A stretch of 5,562 nucleotides of DNA from Anthropogastromicrobium sp963604075 (GTDB taxonomy: Bacteria > Bacillota > Clostridia > Lachnospirales > Lachnospiraceae), in contig CAVCPW010000092.1 in assembly GCA_963604075.1 (NCBI GenBank), positions 1 to 5,562 on the forward strand, given 5' to 3'. The notes under the pieces were generated by a model. The model was not told the DNA's origin, ran no database searches, and saw only the letters and a program-made list of their open reading frames with translations. Each line of letters begins with the position of its first letter. The stretch's first letter is position 1. A program made the position numbers and the translations under genes. This document shows, in pieces, positions 1 to 5,562 of this stretch.

Positions 1-1182
1 AATCAGAAGAGCTATGTGCAGCAAAAAGAAGTTACTGTCAGTGCAGGTCTGGTGCAGGAGGCTAAGAGTCGTCCACTTACGAAGGAATCGATTCAAAAGC
101 AGATGGAAAAGCTTGGCGATACCGATTTTTCATGGGAGTCCCTTACGATTGAGACAGATGATGCATCATTCTGTCCGGTTGGCGTGTTAAATGAGCTTAG
201 ACGAAATGCTATTGGAGCGATTAAAAACGAGCTGCTTTCTGTATGGCGCAGAGAGGCAGAGACCGAAGCATTTGATGAGAAAACATCTGAAGTGCTGAAT
301 TGCGAAACAAATAGAGCGATAGACGGTGCAGCTGCCCCCAAAAATGACAGGCAGGACAATAAGTATTCTGCATCTGTGATCTGGCATGCATCTGTCGAAA
401 CGATGGAGCAGTTTACCGGTCTTTTGACACAGAACTGGATTCATCAGGTGACGATTGACAGTCATATCTGTGAGCCGGATGGCTATGCTAAACTGGTACG
501 CAGTGCGCATGAAGCAGATAAGACTTGCTATCTGTATCTTCCCAAGGTATTTAGGCAAGAAGATGAGCCGTGGTATCAGAAACATAGAGAAATCATTGTC
601 GCCGCAGGCTTTGATGGGATTCTTGCATCCACGCCGGAAGCATGGCTGTTTGCACAAAAATACCTGCTGCCTGGAAAGGTGGCGGCAGATCACAGCCTTT
701 ATACCTGGAATACGCAGGCGGCAGAGGAGTTTGCTTCATGGGGTAGTGAATATCGCACACTTTCCGTTGAGTTAAATCGTCGGGAATTAGAGGCCTCGGC
801 TGATCAAAACAGCGAATTGATTGTTTACGGGCGTATTCCAATGATGGTATCGGCACAGTGTATATGCAAGAATACGGTTTGCTGCAAAAAACAGCCTGTT
901 GAATTGACACTTGTCGATCGAATGAAAAATCGTTTTCCAGTGAAAAATGTTTGCAGAGAGTGCTATAATGTGATCTACAACAGTCTGCCATTGTCACTTG
1001 CCGATCAATGGTCGTCCGTGCGGACATTGCCGCTTCGTGGTTATCGTTTGAGTTTTACGACAGAGACTCGAAAGCAGATGCAGAAGGTGCTTACGGTGTA
1101 TGGAGAGCTTGCGTGCACCGGAAAGACATTGGCAAAGCTTGAAAATACAACGCGTGGTCATTATAAGAGAGGCGCAGAGTAA
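1..1182 (+). CDS. U32 family peptidase-like protein, C-terminal part (5' end outside window)
   Basis: The reading frame is open from base 1 to the TAA at 1180-1182, giving 393 codons with no convincing start, so the gene begins upstream. The GTG at 16 is internal, with no ribosome binding site. The first roughly 75 residues resemble the DUF3656/collagenase segment found inside large U32 proteins (motifs RPLTKE, KLGDTDF, NELRR). The rest resembles the second U32-like half, with DHSLYTWN, LSVELNRREL, YGRIPMMVSAQC and a closing VDRMKNRFPV...CRECYN...SLPL. Six cysteines cluster at codons 859, 865, 880, 883, 952 and 961, a possible metal or Fe-S site. Family knowledge: U32 members were first described as collagenases, but E. 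coli RlhA and TrhP are needed for hydroxylation of 23S rRNA and tRNA. An RNA-modification role is at least as likely as proteolysis, but cannot be settled here. Full-length relatives are usually about 650-800 residues, so roughly half is visible. Confidence 0.88.
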   Translation, partial: NQKSYVQQKEVTVSAGLVQEAKSRPLTKESIQKQMEKLGDTDFSWESLTIETDDASFCPVGVLNELRRNAIGAIKNELLSVWRREAETEAFDEKTSEVLNCETNRAIDGAAAPKNDRQDNKYSASVIWHASVETMEQFTGLLTQNWIHQVTIDSHICEPDGYAKLVRSAHEADKTCYLYLPKVFRQEDEPWYQKHREIIVAAGFDGILASTPEAWLFAQKYLLPGKVAADHSLYTWNTQAAEEFASWGSEYRTLSVELNRRELEASADQNSELIVYGRIPMMVSAQCICKNTVCCKKQPVELTLVDRMKNRFPVKNVCRECYNVIYNSLPLSLADQWSSVRTLPLRGYRLSFTTETRKQMQKVLTVYGELACTGKTLAKLENTTRGHYKRGAE

Positions 1183-1270
1183 ATAATAAGAGTTTTTATC
1201 AGGAATGGTTTTACCATTTTGTCAGTATCTTGGTGTGGGCTGTAAGAAGATTTGGCACAGATTATAACGA

Positions 1271-1278
1271 AAGGGGAG
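1271..1278 (+). promoter_or_regulatory. Ribosome binding site of the SEDS gene
   Basis: The purine-rich AAGGGGAG lies 5 bases before the ATG at 1284. It decides the start: the frame stays open back to a TTG at 1230, but that codon has no Shine-Dalgarno sequence and would add 18 polar residues ahead of the first membrane segment. Confidence 0.75.
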
Positions 1279-1283
1279 AACAG

Positions 1284-2624
1284 ATGGCAACATTAATAAC
1301 GAGTGTATGTAAATATTCGATGATCATTGTAATGATCTTGTATACTGTGCTGGCATTCTGGTCACTCAAATATAAGAGTGTTGAAAACATGAGAGGATGT
1401 TACTGGGGAATGAACCTGCTGACATTTTCCTTTCTGACACTTGGATTTGCAGTGATTACAATCAATGAGCAGAGCATTTTAATGGTGGGATATTACGCAG
1501 CGATTTTGCTTTTTTTTATCGTATATCTTCTTGTATACCGTCATTTATATAGAAAGGCAAATTTAGCACTGTTAAGTCATATGCTGATGTTTTTGACGAT
1601 TGGATTTATCTTGCTTACACGACTGAACTCGAAGCAGTCTATCAAGCAGTATATTATTGTAGTTGGATCTTCTATACTTACGCTAATCGTTCCAAAGATG
1701 TTTGCAAAGCTGAAAGCGGCGCGTAACTGGGCGATGATCATGGGAATTGTCGGAGTTTTGATGTTGGGCGCTGTTTTGGTTGTCGGAAAGTTGACAAGGG
1801 GCGCAAATCTTTACATCAATATTGGCTTTTTCAGCTTTCAGCCGTCCGAGTTTGTAAAAATCAGCTTTGTACTATTGATTGCAGTTTTGCTTCGTGAACG
1901 TACCGATTTGAAGCGTGTGTTGTTATCAGCATTCATTGCGGCGCTGCACGGTGCTATTCTGGTTGCATCGCGAGACCTGGGTGCGGCTCTCATTTTCTTT
2001 GTGTCATATCTGATGATGTTATATGTTGCCACAAAGCAAAAAATATATCTGTTTCTTGGCTTAATTGCAGGTGTGGTGGCGAGTATCGCGGCTTATTTCC
2101 TGTTTTCACATGTTCGTGTGCGCGTGCAGACTTGGCTTCACCCGTTTGCGGATTTTTATGGAAAGGGCAATCAGATCGGAAATTCACTTTTTGGTATTGG
2201 AACTGGAGGTTGGTTTGGACAAGGTCTTTACAAAGGACAGCCATCTAAGACACCAGAGGTTATCATGGACTGTATCTTTACTGCAGTCTGCGAGGAGCTT
2301 GGCGGCATAGTCGGTATTTGTCTGATTCTGATCTGTATTGCGTGCCTGTTAATGTTTATTGCAGTCGCAGCAGAGCTGTACCTTACGTTCTACAGGCTGA
2401 TTGGAATTGGATTGACGGCCATCTATGGTACACAGGTTTTTCTGACAATCGGAGGCAGTATCAAATTTATTCCACTTACCGGTGTGACGCTTCCACTTGT
2501 CAGTTACGGAGGAAGTTCAATACTGAGTACATTTATTATCTTTGGAATCATGCAGGAATTGTATATTAAACGTCAGAATGAGGTGGAAAGACTTGAAAGA
2601 ATCAGAGAAAGAGTCCATTTTTAA
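1284..2624 (+). CDS. FtsW/RodA/SpoVE (SEDS) family peptidoglycan glycosyltransferase
   Basis: A 446-residue polytopic membrane protein of the SEDS family, which polymerises lipid II into glycan strands together with a class B PBP. Family motifs are plain: QPSEF at 186-190, a DLGAALIFF segment, the extracellular loop ending GNQIGNSLFGIGTGGWFGQG, the MDCIFTAVCEELGG segment, and PLVSYGGSS at 404-412. Asp329 in the MDC segment aligns by motif with the essential Asp of RodA. Roughly 10-12 hydrophobic segments are visible. The QPSEF motif lies later than in E. coli RodA or FtsW, because about two extra N-terminal membrane segments precede the core; this and the 446-residue length recall the rodA beside pbpA in actinobacteria. 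ATG 1284 is chosen for its ribosome binding site. The gene follows the U32 gene by 101 bases and overlaps the next PBP gene by about 32, so the two are surely co-translated. Whether it serves elongation, division or sporulation cannot be told from sequence; the PBP partner favours a RodA-PbpA-like pair. Confidence 0.95.
   Translation: MATLITSVCKYSMIIVMILYTVLAFWSLKYKSVENMRGCYWGMNLLTFSFLTLGFAVITINEQSILMVGYYAAILLFFIVYLLVYRHLYRKANLALLSHMLMFLTIGFILLTRLNSKQSIKQYIIVVGSSILTLIVPKMFAKLKAARNWAMIMGIVGVLMLGAVLVVGKLTRGANLYINIGFFSFQPSEFVKISFVLLIAVLLRERTDLKRVLLSAFIAALHGAILVASRDLGAALIFFVSYLMMLYVATKQKIYLFLGLIAGVVASIAAYFLFSHVRVRVQTWLHPFADFYGKGNQIGNSLFGIGTGGWFGQGLYKGQPSKTPEVIMDCIFTAVCEELGGIVGICLILICIACLLMFIAVAAELYLTFYRLIGIGLTAIYGTQVFLTIGGSIKFIPLTGVTLPLVSYGGSSILSTFIIFGIMQELYIKRQNEVERLERIRERVHF
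2580..2586 (+). promoter_or_regulatory. Ribosome binding site pointing to a TTG start of the PBP gene
   Basis: GAGGTGG ends 6 bases before the in-frame TTG at 2593, which is normal spacing. The alternative in-frame ATGs at 2542 and 2578 have no purine-rich sequence at a useful distance; the nearest (AGGA at 2553) is about 21 bases before ATG 2578. The site lies inside the 3' end of the SEDS gene. Confidence 0.55.
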
Positions 2625-4278
2625 TAATAGAACAACGACGGGTAAAAAGGAGAAAGAAGAGATAAAGCAGGAAGAGAGCAAAACAAAAGAGCCAGAAACT
2701 TTGAAAAAGCAAACAGAAAAAACAGTGCAGTCTGAAAAGAAAACCGTAAATTCAGAAAAAACGGAGAATAAGTCTGCAAGTAATCCTGCAAAGCAGCCTC
2801 AGGAGAGTACAGGCAAAAAGAAAAGAACGAAGTCTAAAAAGAAAGAAAAGAAAGAAAAGAAACCAACAAGCCGCCAGCATGAAATCAAGGTGGCGGGGGT
2901 GTTTCTTGTTTCACTGTTGGGTGCAATGCTGTTGTACTTTGTATATTTTGAGGTCAAAGGAAAGGATGAAGTCCTTTCGAGCAAATATAATACCAGACAG
3001 CAGAATATGGCACAGTTAATCAGAAAAGGTGATATCGTGACAAGCGATGGTGTTGTCGTGGCAACGACGCAGACAAATGAGGATGGAACTGAAGTTCGTG
3101 CATATCCGTACACAAACTGGTATGCACACACGGTTGGTTACTCTGTGCTGGGCGGCTATGGTCTTGAGGATACTCAGAAGCTAAATCTTTTGACAAGCCA
3201 CGTAAATTTCTGGACAAAGCTTAAAAATGAATTTTTAGGCGTCAAGACGCAAGGCGACACCCTGGTAACGACACTTGATTCTGGTTTGCAGGATTTCTGC
3301 TATCGTCAGCTTGATGGAAAAAGTGGTTCAATCACGGTAGTGGAGCCATCTACGGGAAAGATTTTAGCTATGGTGTCATCTCCGAGCTTTGATCCGAATA
3401 CAGTCGAGGAACAGTGGAGCTGGCTGACATCTGATGAGAATACAACGCAAAATCTGATGAACCATGCAACGCAGGGAACGTACCCGCCGGGTTCAACCTT
3501 CAAGATTATTACGTTACTTGAGTATATTCGTGAAAATCCGGATACCTGGCAGGATTTCCATTATACCTGCACTGGAACTTATACAAATGGTGAATATGTG
3601 GTAAATTGTCACGACGGTGTTGCACATGGCGAGTTAGATATCTACGGAATTTTGGCGATGTCCTGTAATGGTGCATTTGATACTATTGCGCAGACACTTG
3701 ATTCCAAGAAATGGCAGGAGCTGGCAGAGGATTTTGGCTACAATCAGAATGACCGCAGCCAGGTCGATTTCCCATATAAGACAAGCTCCTTTGACATTGC
3801 TTCCGATGACAGCGTATGGCAGAGAATGCAGCTGGCAATTGGACAAGGAACCACGACGGTTACACCATTGCTTAATCTGATGATTTATGCTGCAATTGCC
3901 AATGACGGCGTGATGATGACACCATATCTGGTCGATTCCTACCTAGATGCTGATGGCAATCTTGTCGAACAGACAAAACCAAAGGCGCTTCGTACCGTAT
4001 GCACCAAGGAGGAAGCAGAACTTCTTGATGAATTTTTGACTTATGTTATTACAAATGGAACTGCAGCAGCAGGCGGCAGCCAGTATGCTCGTGTATCTGG
4101 AAAAACCGGTTCTGCGCAGTACGATTCCACAAAGAATTATCATGCATGGTTTTGCGGATATGGTACAAATGATGTGAGTGAAATCGCAGTCTGCGTTATG
4201 ATTGAAAAGGGTGGTGCCGGTGGAAGCGTGGCAGCACCGATTGCAGGACAGATTTTCGACTACTATTTTAGCAGATAA
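2593..4278 (+). CDS. Class B penicillin-binding protein (PbpA-type D,D-transpeptidase)
   Basis: A 561-residue D,D-transpeptidase that crosslinks peptidoglycan stem peptides outside the membrane and is a likely beta-lactam target. Residues 1-99 form a cytoplasmic tail extremely rich in Lys and Glu (about 28 Lys). One membrane anchor follows at about 100-119, then a short dimerisation/pedestal region. The transpeptidase domain holds all three active-site motifs: STFK (Ser301 nucleophile, Lys304) in TYPPGSTFK, SCN at 357-359, and KTG at 504-506 in SGKTGSAQ. The EPSTGKILAMVSSPSFDPN stretch, the YPYTNWYAHTVGY pedestal region and the small size resemble actinobacterial PbpA more than long FtsI or PBP2; there are no PASTA repeats. 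It overlaps the SEDS gene by 32 bases, the usual arrangement for a SEDS-bPBP pair that works as one complex. The start is uncertain: TTG 2593 has the better ribosome binding site, while ATG 2578 would add 5 residues. 'pbpA' would be a reasonable name, but the orthology is unproven. Confidence 0.93.
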   Translation: MKESEKESIFNNRTTTGKKEKEEIKQEESKTKEPETLKKQTEKTVQSEKKTVNSEKTENKSASNPAKQPQESTGKKKRTKSKKKEKKEKKPTSRQHEIKVAGVFLVSLLGAMLLYFVYFEVKGKDEVLSSKYNTRQQNMAQLIRKGDIVTSDGVVVATTQTNEDGTEVRAYPYTNWYAHTVGYSVLGGYGLEDTQKLNLLTSHVNFWTKLKNEFLGVKTQGDTLVTTLDSGLQDFCYRQLDGKSGSITVVEPSTGKILAMVSSPSFDPNTVEEQWSWLTSDENTTQNLMNHATQGTYPPGSTFKIITLLEYIRENPDTWQDFHYTCTGTYTNGEYVVNCHDGVAHGELDIYGILAMSCNGAFDTIAQTLDSKKWQELAEDFGYNQNDRSQVDFPYKTSSFDIASDDSVWQRMQLAIGQGTTTVTPLLNLMIYAAIANDGVMMTPYLVDSYLDADGNLVEQTKPKALRTVCTKEEAELLDEFLTYVITNGTAAAGGSQYARVSGKTGSAQYDSTKNYHAWFCGYGTNDVSEIAVCVMIEKGGAGGSVAAPIAGQIFDYYFSR

Positions 4279-4305
4279 TAATTTAACAAAATCAAGCAAG
4301 TGGCG

Positions 4306-4328
4306 AAGCGGATTGCGAGTATCCGCTT
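4306..4328 (+). terminator. Perfect inverted repeat, possible terminator of the cell-wall operon
   Basis: AAGCGGAT (4306-4313) and ATCCGCTT (4321-4328) form a perfect 8-bp stem with a 7-base loop, 27 bases after the PBP stop. A run of seven T lies at 4342-4348, but 13 bases separate it from the stem, which is too far for a textbook intrinsic terminator. An alternative stem pairs CAAGTGG (4297-4303) with CCGCTTG (4323-4329), using one G-U pair. The position between the PBP stop and the next promoter supports an end-of-transcript role; the displaced T-run lowers confidence. Confidence 0.45.
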
Positions 4329-4366
4329 GACTAAAGAGTAATTTTTTTCAAACTGTATGAAAAGTC

Positions 4367-4395
4367 TTGAAACTGAATGCATTTTCAAGTATACT
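4367..4395 (+). promoter_or_regulatory. Sigma-A-type promoter for the Nudix-hisA operon
   Basis: TTGAAA (4367-4372) and TATACT (4390-4395) each match the vegetative consensus at 5 of 6 positions and are separated by exactly 17 bases. Transcription should start near 4402, leaving a leader of about 60 bases before the Nudix ATG. The upstream stretch 4341-4363 is A/T-rich. No obvious operator palindrome overlaps the elements. Confidence 0.75.
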
Positions 4396-4463
4396 TGTAA
4401 CATATGATGCTGGGGCGTGTGAGTGGTCCTGGCAGATACACACCATAGTCAGGAGGAATTGCA

Positions 4464-4925
4464 ATGATAGAAGCAACGAGCTGTGGCGGTGTGGTGATAT
4501 TTCGCGGTAAAATTTTAGTCTTATATAAGAATTACAAGAGTAAGTATGAAGGCTGGGTATTACCAAAGGGAACCGTGGAACCCGGAGAGGAGCACTGGCA
4601 GACAGCGCTTCGTGAGGTACGGGAGGAAACAGGTGTCGAAGCATCCATTGTCAAGTATATCGGCGCAAGTGAGTATACATTCCATGTACCGCAGGATATT
4701 GTAGAAAAAGAAGTGCACTGGTATCTGATGATGGCAGACAGTTACTACAGCAAACCGCAGAAGGAAGAGTATTTTGTAGATTCCGGATATTACAAGTATC
4801 ATGAGGCGTACCATCTGCTGAAATTCTCGAATGAAAAGCAGATACTCGAAAAAGCGTACAATGAGTACCTGAATCTGAAACGGGAAAATCTGTGGGGAAT
4901 TCACAGAACAAATCGCAATGGATGA
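4464..4925 (+). CDS. Nudix hydrolase
   Basis: A 153-residue, probably cytoplasmic, Nudix-fold pyrophosphohydrolase, which cleaves a nucleoside diphosphate linked to another moiety using Mg2+ or Mn2+. The complete Nudix signature (GX5EX7REUXEEXGU) lies at 36-58: Gly36, Glu42, Arg50-Glu51, Glu54-Glu55, Gly57. The WVLPKGTVEPGEE entry into the box resembles the diadenosine-polyphosphate / diphosphoinositol-polyphosphate hydrolase group rather than MutT itself, but the substrate cannot be assigned. The N-terminal TSCGGVVIF strand is typical; the second half is Tyr/Lys-rich and ends soon after ENLWG. Start ATG 4464 follows a perfect AGGAGG (4451-4456) by 7 bases. It is the first gene after the promoter at 4367-4395, and hisA starts 43 bases after its stop, so the two are probably co-transcribed. 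The physiological link is unknown: nucleotide housecleaning is the default; a part in histidine synthesis is speculation. Confidence 0.93.
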   Translation: MIEATSCGGVVIFRGKILVLYKNYKSKYEGWVLPKGTVEPGEEHWQTALREVREETGVEASIVKYIGASEYTFHVPQDIVEKEVHWYLMMADSYYSKPQKEEYFVDSGYYKYHEAYHLLKFSNEKQILEKAYNEYLNLKRENLWGIHRTNRNG

Positions 4926-4968
4926 GGGACTGAAAAAGGTTTTAGACCAGACAGGATAAGGTGAGAAT

Positions 4969-5562
4969 ATGAGATTTCGACCTTGTATTGATATCCATAA
5001 TGGTATCGTAAAACAGATCATAGGAAGCTCTTTGCATGATGAGAACGATCAGGCAGCAGAAAACTTCGTAGCAAACCGGGACGCGTCCTGGTTTGCAAAA
5101 CGGTATAAGCAGGATGGGCTAAAGGGAGGACATGTGATTCTGTTGAATCCGCAGTCCTCCCCCTATTATGAGGAGACAAAAAAGCAGGCACTCGAAGCAT
5201 TGCATACATATGAGGGCGGGCTTCAGGTGGGCGGTGGCATTACACCAGATAATGCACTTGATTTCTTGCGCGCAGGAGCATCGCATGTGATTGTCACGTC
5301 TTATGTATTTCGCGATGGTGACATCCAGTATGACCGTTTAAAAGAATTGACACAGATGGTAGGAAAAAGCCGTCTGGTACTCGATGTAAGTTGTCGAAAG
5401 ACTGAAAATGGCTATTGTATCATGACAGACCGCTGGCAGCGGTTCACCAATGAGATGGTTGCATTGCCACTTTTGGAAGAACTTTCGGATTACTGCGATG
5501 AGTTTCTAGTACATGCAGTTGATGTGGAAGGAAAAAACAACGGCATAGAGACAGGCCTTGTC
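4969..5562 (+). CDS. hisA: Phosphoribosylformimino-AICAR ribotide isomerase, eukaryote-like type (3' end outside window)
   Basis: The frame is open from ATG 4969 to the window edge: 198 codons, probably lacking about 60 C-terminal residues. The start follows AAGGTGA (4958-4964). The enzyme converts ProFAR to PRFAR, the fourth step of histidine synthesis, on a TIM barrel. Visible signatures are RPCIDIHNGIVKQI at 4-17 (Asp8 at the expected catalytic position), GGHVILLN after the first strand-helix units, LQVGGGIT at 85-92 (first phosphate-binding loop), VIVTSYVF, VLDVSCRKT at 137-145 (Asp139, candidate second catalytic Asp), and FLVHAVDVEG near the edge. IDIHNG-VKQI, DxSCRKT and HAxDVEG characterise the HIS6 type of yeast and plants; ordinary bacterial HisA has instead a DL..G..VRL-type start and a D.RG segment. 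The second phosphate loop would lie beyond the edge. No other his gene is visible. Confidence 0.92.
   Translation, partial: MRFRPCIDIHNGIVKQIIGSSLHDENDQAAENFVANRDASWFAKRYKQDGLKGGHVILLNPQSSPYYEETKKQALEALHTYEGGLQVGGGITPDNALDFLRAGASHVIVTSYVFRDGDIQYDRLKELTQMVGKSRLVLDVSCRKTENGYCIMTDRWQRFTNEMVALPLLEELSDYCDEFLVHAVDVEGKNNGIETGLV

Noticed and set aside
1204..1218. Short palindrome AATGGT-TTT-ACCATT after the U32 gene, followed by TT
   Set aside because: Only 6 A/T-rich pairs with a 3-base loop and no real T-run; too weak to call a terminator.
1219..1246. Possible promoter TTGTCA - 16 bases - TGTAAG before the SEDS gene
   Set aside because: The -10 match is poor (4 of 6). Another candidate, TATAAC at 1263-1268, has no -35 at suitable spacing. 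Readthrough from the U32 gene is equally possible.
1230..1283. Upstream TTG start extending the SEDS protein by 18 residues
   Set aside because: No ribosome binding site, and the added residues are polar and unlike an N-terminal membrane segment; ATG 1284 has a strong site.
2820..2862. A-rich purine stretch (AAAG/AAAAGAAAG repeats) as a possible simple repeat or slippage tract
   Set aside because: Explained by lysine/glutamate codons of the PBP tail; the frame is intact through it.
4918..4959. Small ORF (13 codons) overlapping the Nudix 3' end in another frame, possibly a frameshifted Nudix tail
   Set aside because: No ribosome binding site, very short, and the Nudix frame reaches a plausible natural end shortly after ENLWG.
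4348..5021. Overlapping minus-strand ORFs across the Nudix and hisA start region
   Set aside because: They mirror well-supported + strand genes, resemble no family, and have no ribosome binding sites or promoters of their own.

Overview
This window looks like ordinary chromosomal DNA from an anaerobic Gram-positive bacterium of the Clostridia, most likely a Lachnospiraceae-type gut organism. The inference rests on moderate-to-low GC, strong AGGAGG-like ribosome binding sites, a clostridial-style U32 family protein with a DUF3656-like segment, and the closely spaced SEDS and class B penicillin-binding protein genes. No 16S, tRNA or other taxonomic marker is present, so the placement is tentative. 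All five genes lie on the + strand; two of them are cut by the window edges.

Region 1 (1-1182) is the C-terminal part of a U32 family protein, related to 'collagenase-like' peptidases and to RNA-hydroxylation factors of the RlhA/TrhP kind. Region 2 (1284-4278) is a two-gene cell-wall module. It holds a SEDS (FtsW/RodA/SpoVE) glycosyltransferase and, overlapping its end, a class B penicillin-binding protein resembling actinobacterial PbpA. Together they should polymerise and crosslink peptidoglycan. The PBP carries a long, very lysine-rich cytoplasmic tail and probably starts at a TTG codon.

Region 3 (4279-4463) is a 185-base intergenic stretch. It contains a perfect 8-bp inverted repeat with a downstream T-tract, which may end the cell-wall transcript, followed by a clear sigma-A-type promoter (TTGAAA, 17 bases, TATACT). 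That promoter should drive region 4 (4464 to the right edge): a Nudix hydrolase and then a hisA gene that runs off the window. The hisA product is of the eukaryote-like type (as in yeast HIS6), not the usual bacterial HisA, and is the most noteworthy item here.

I found no mobile element, CRISPR array, RNA gene, toxin-antitoxin pair, defence locus or clearly novel system. The findings are modest: the HisA subtype, its pairing with a Nudix gene, the charged PBP tail, and a few start-site and regulatory details.
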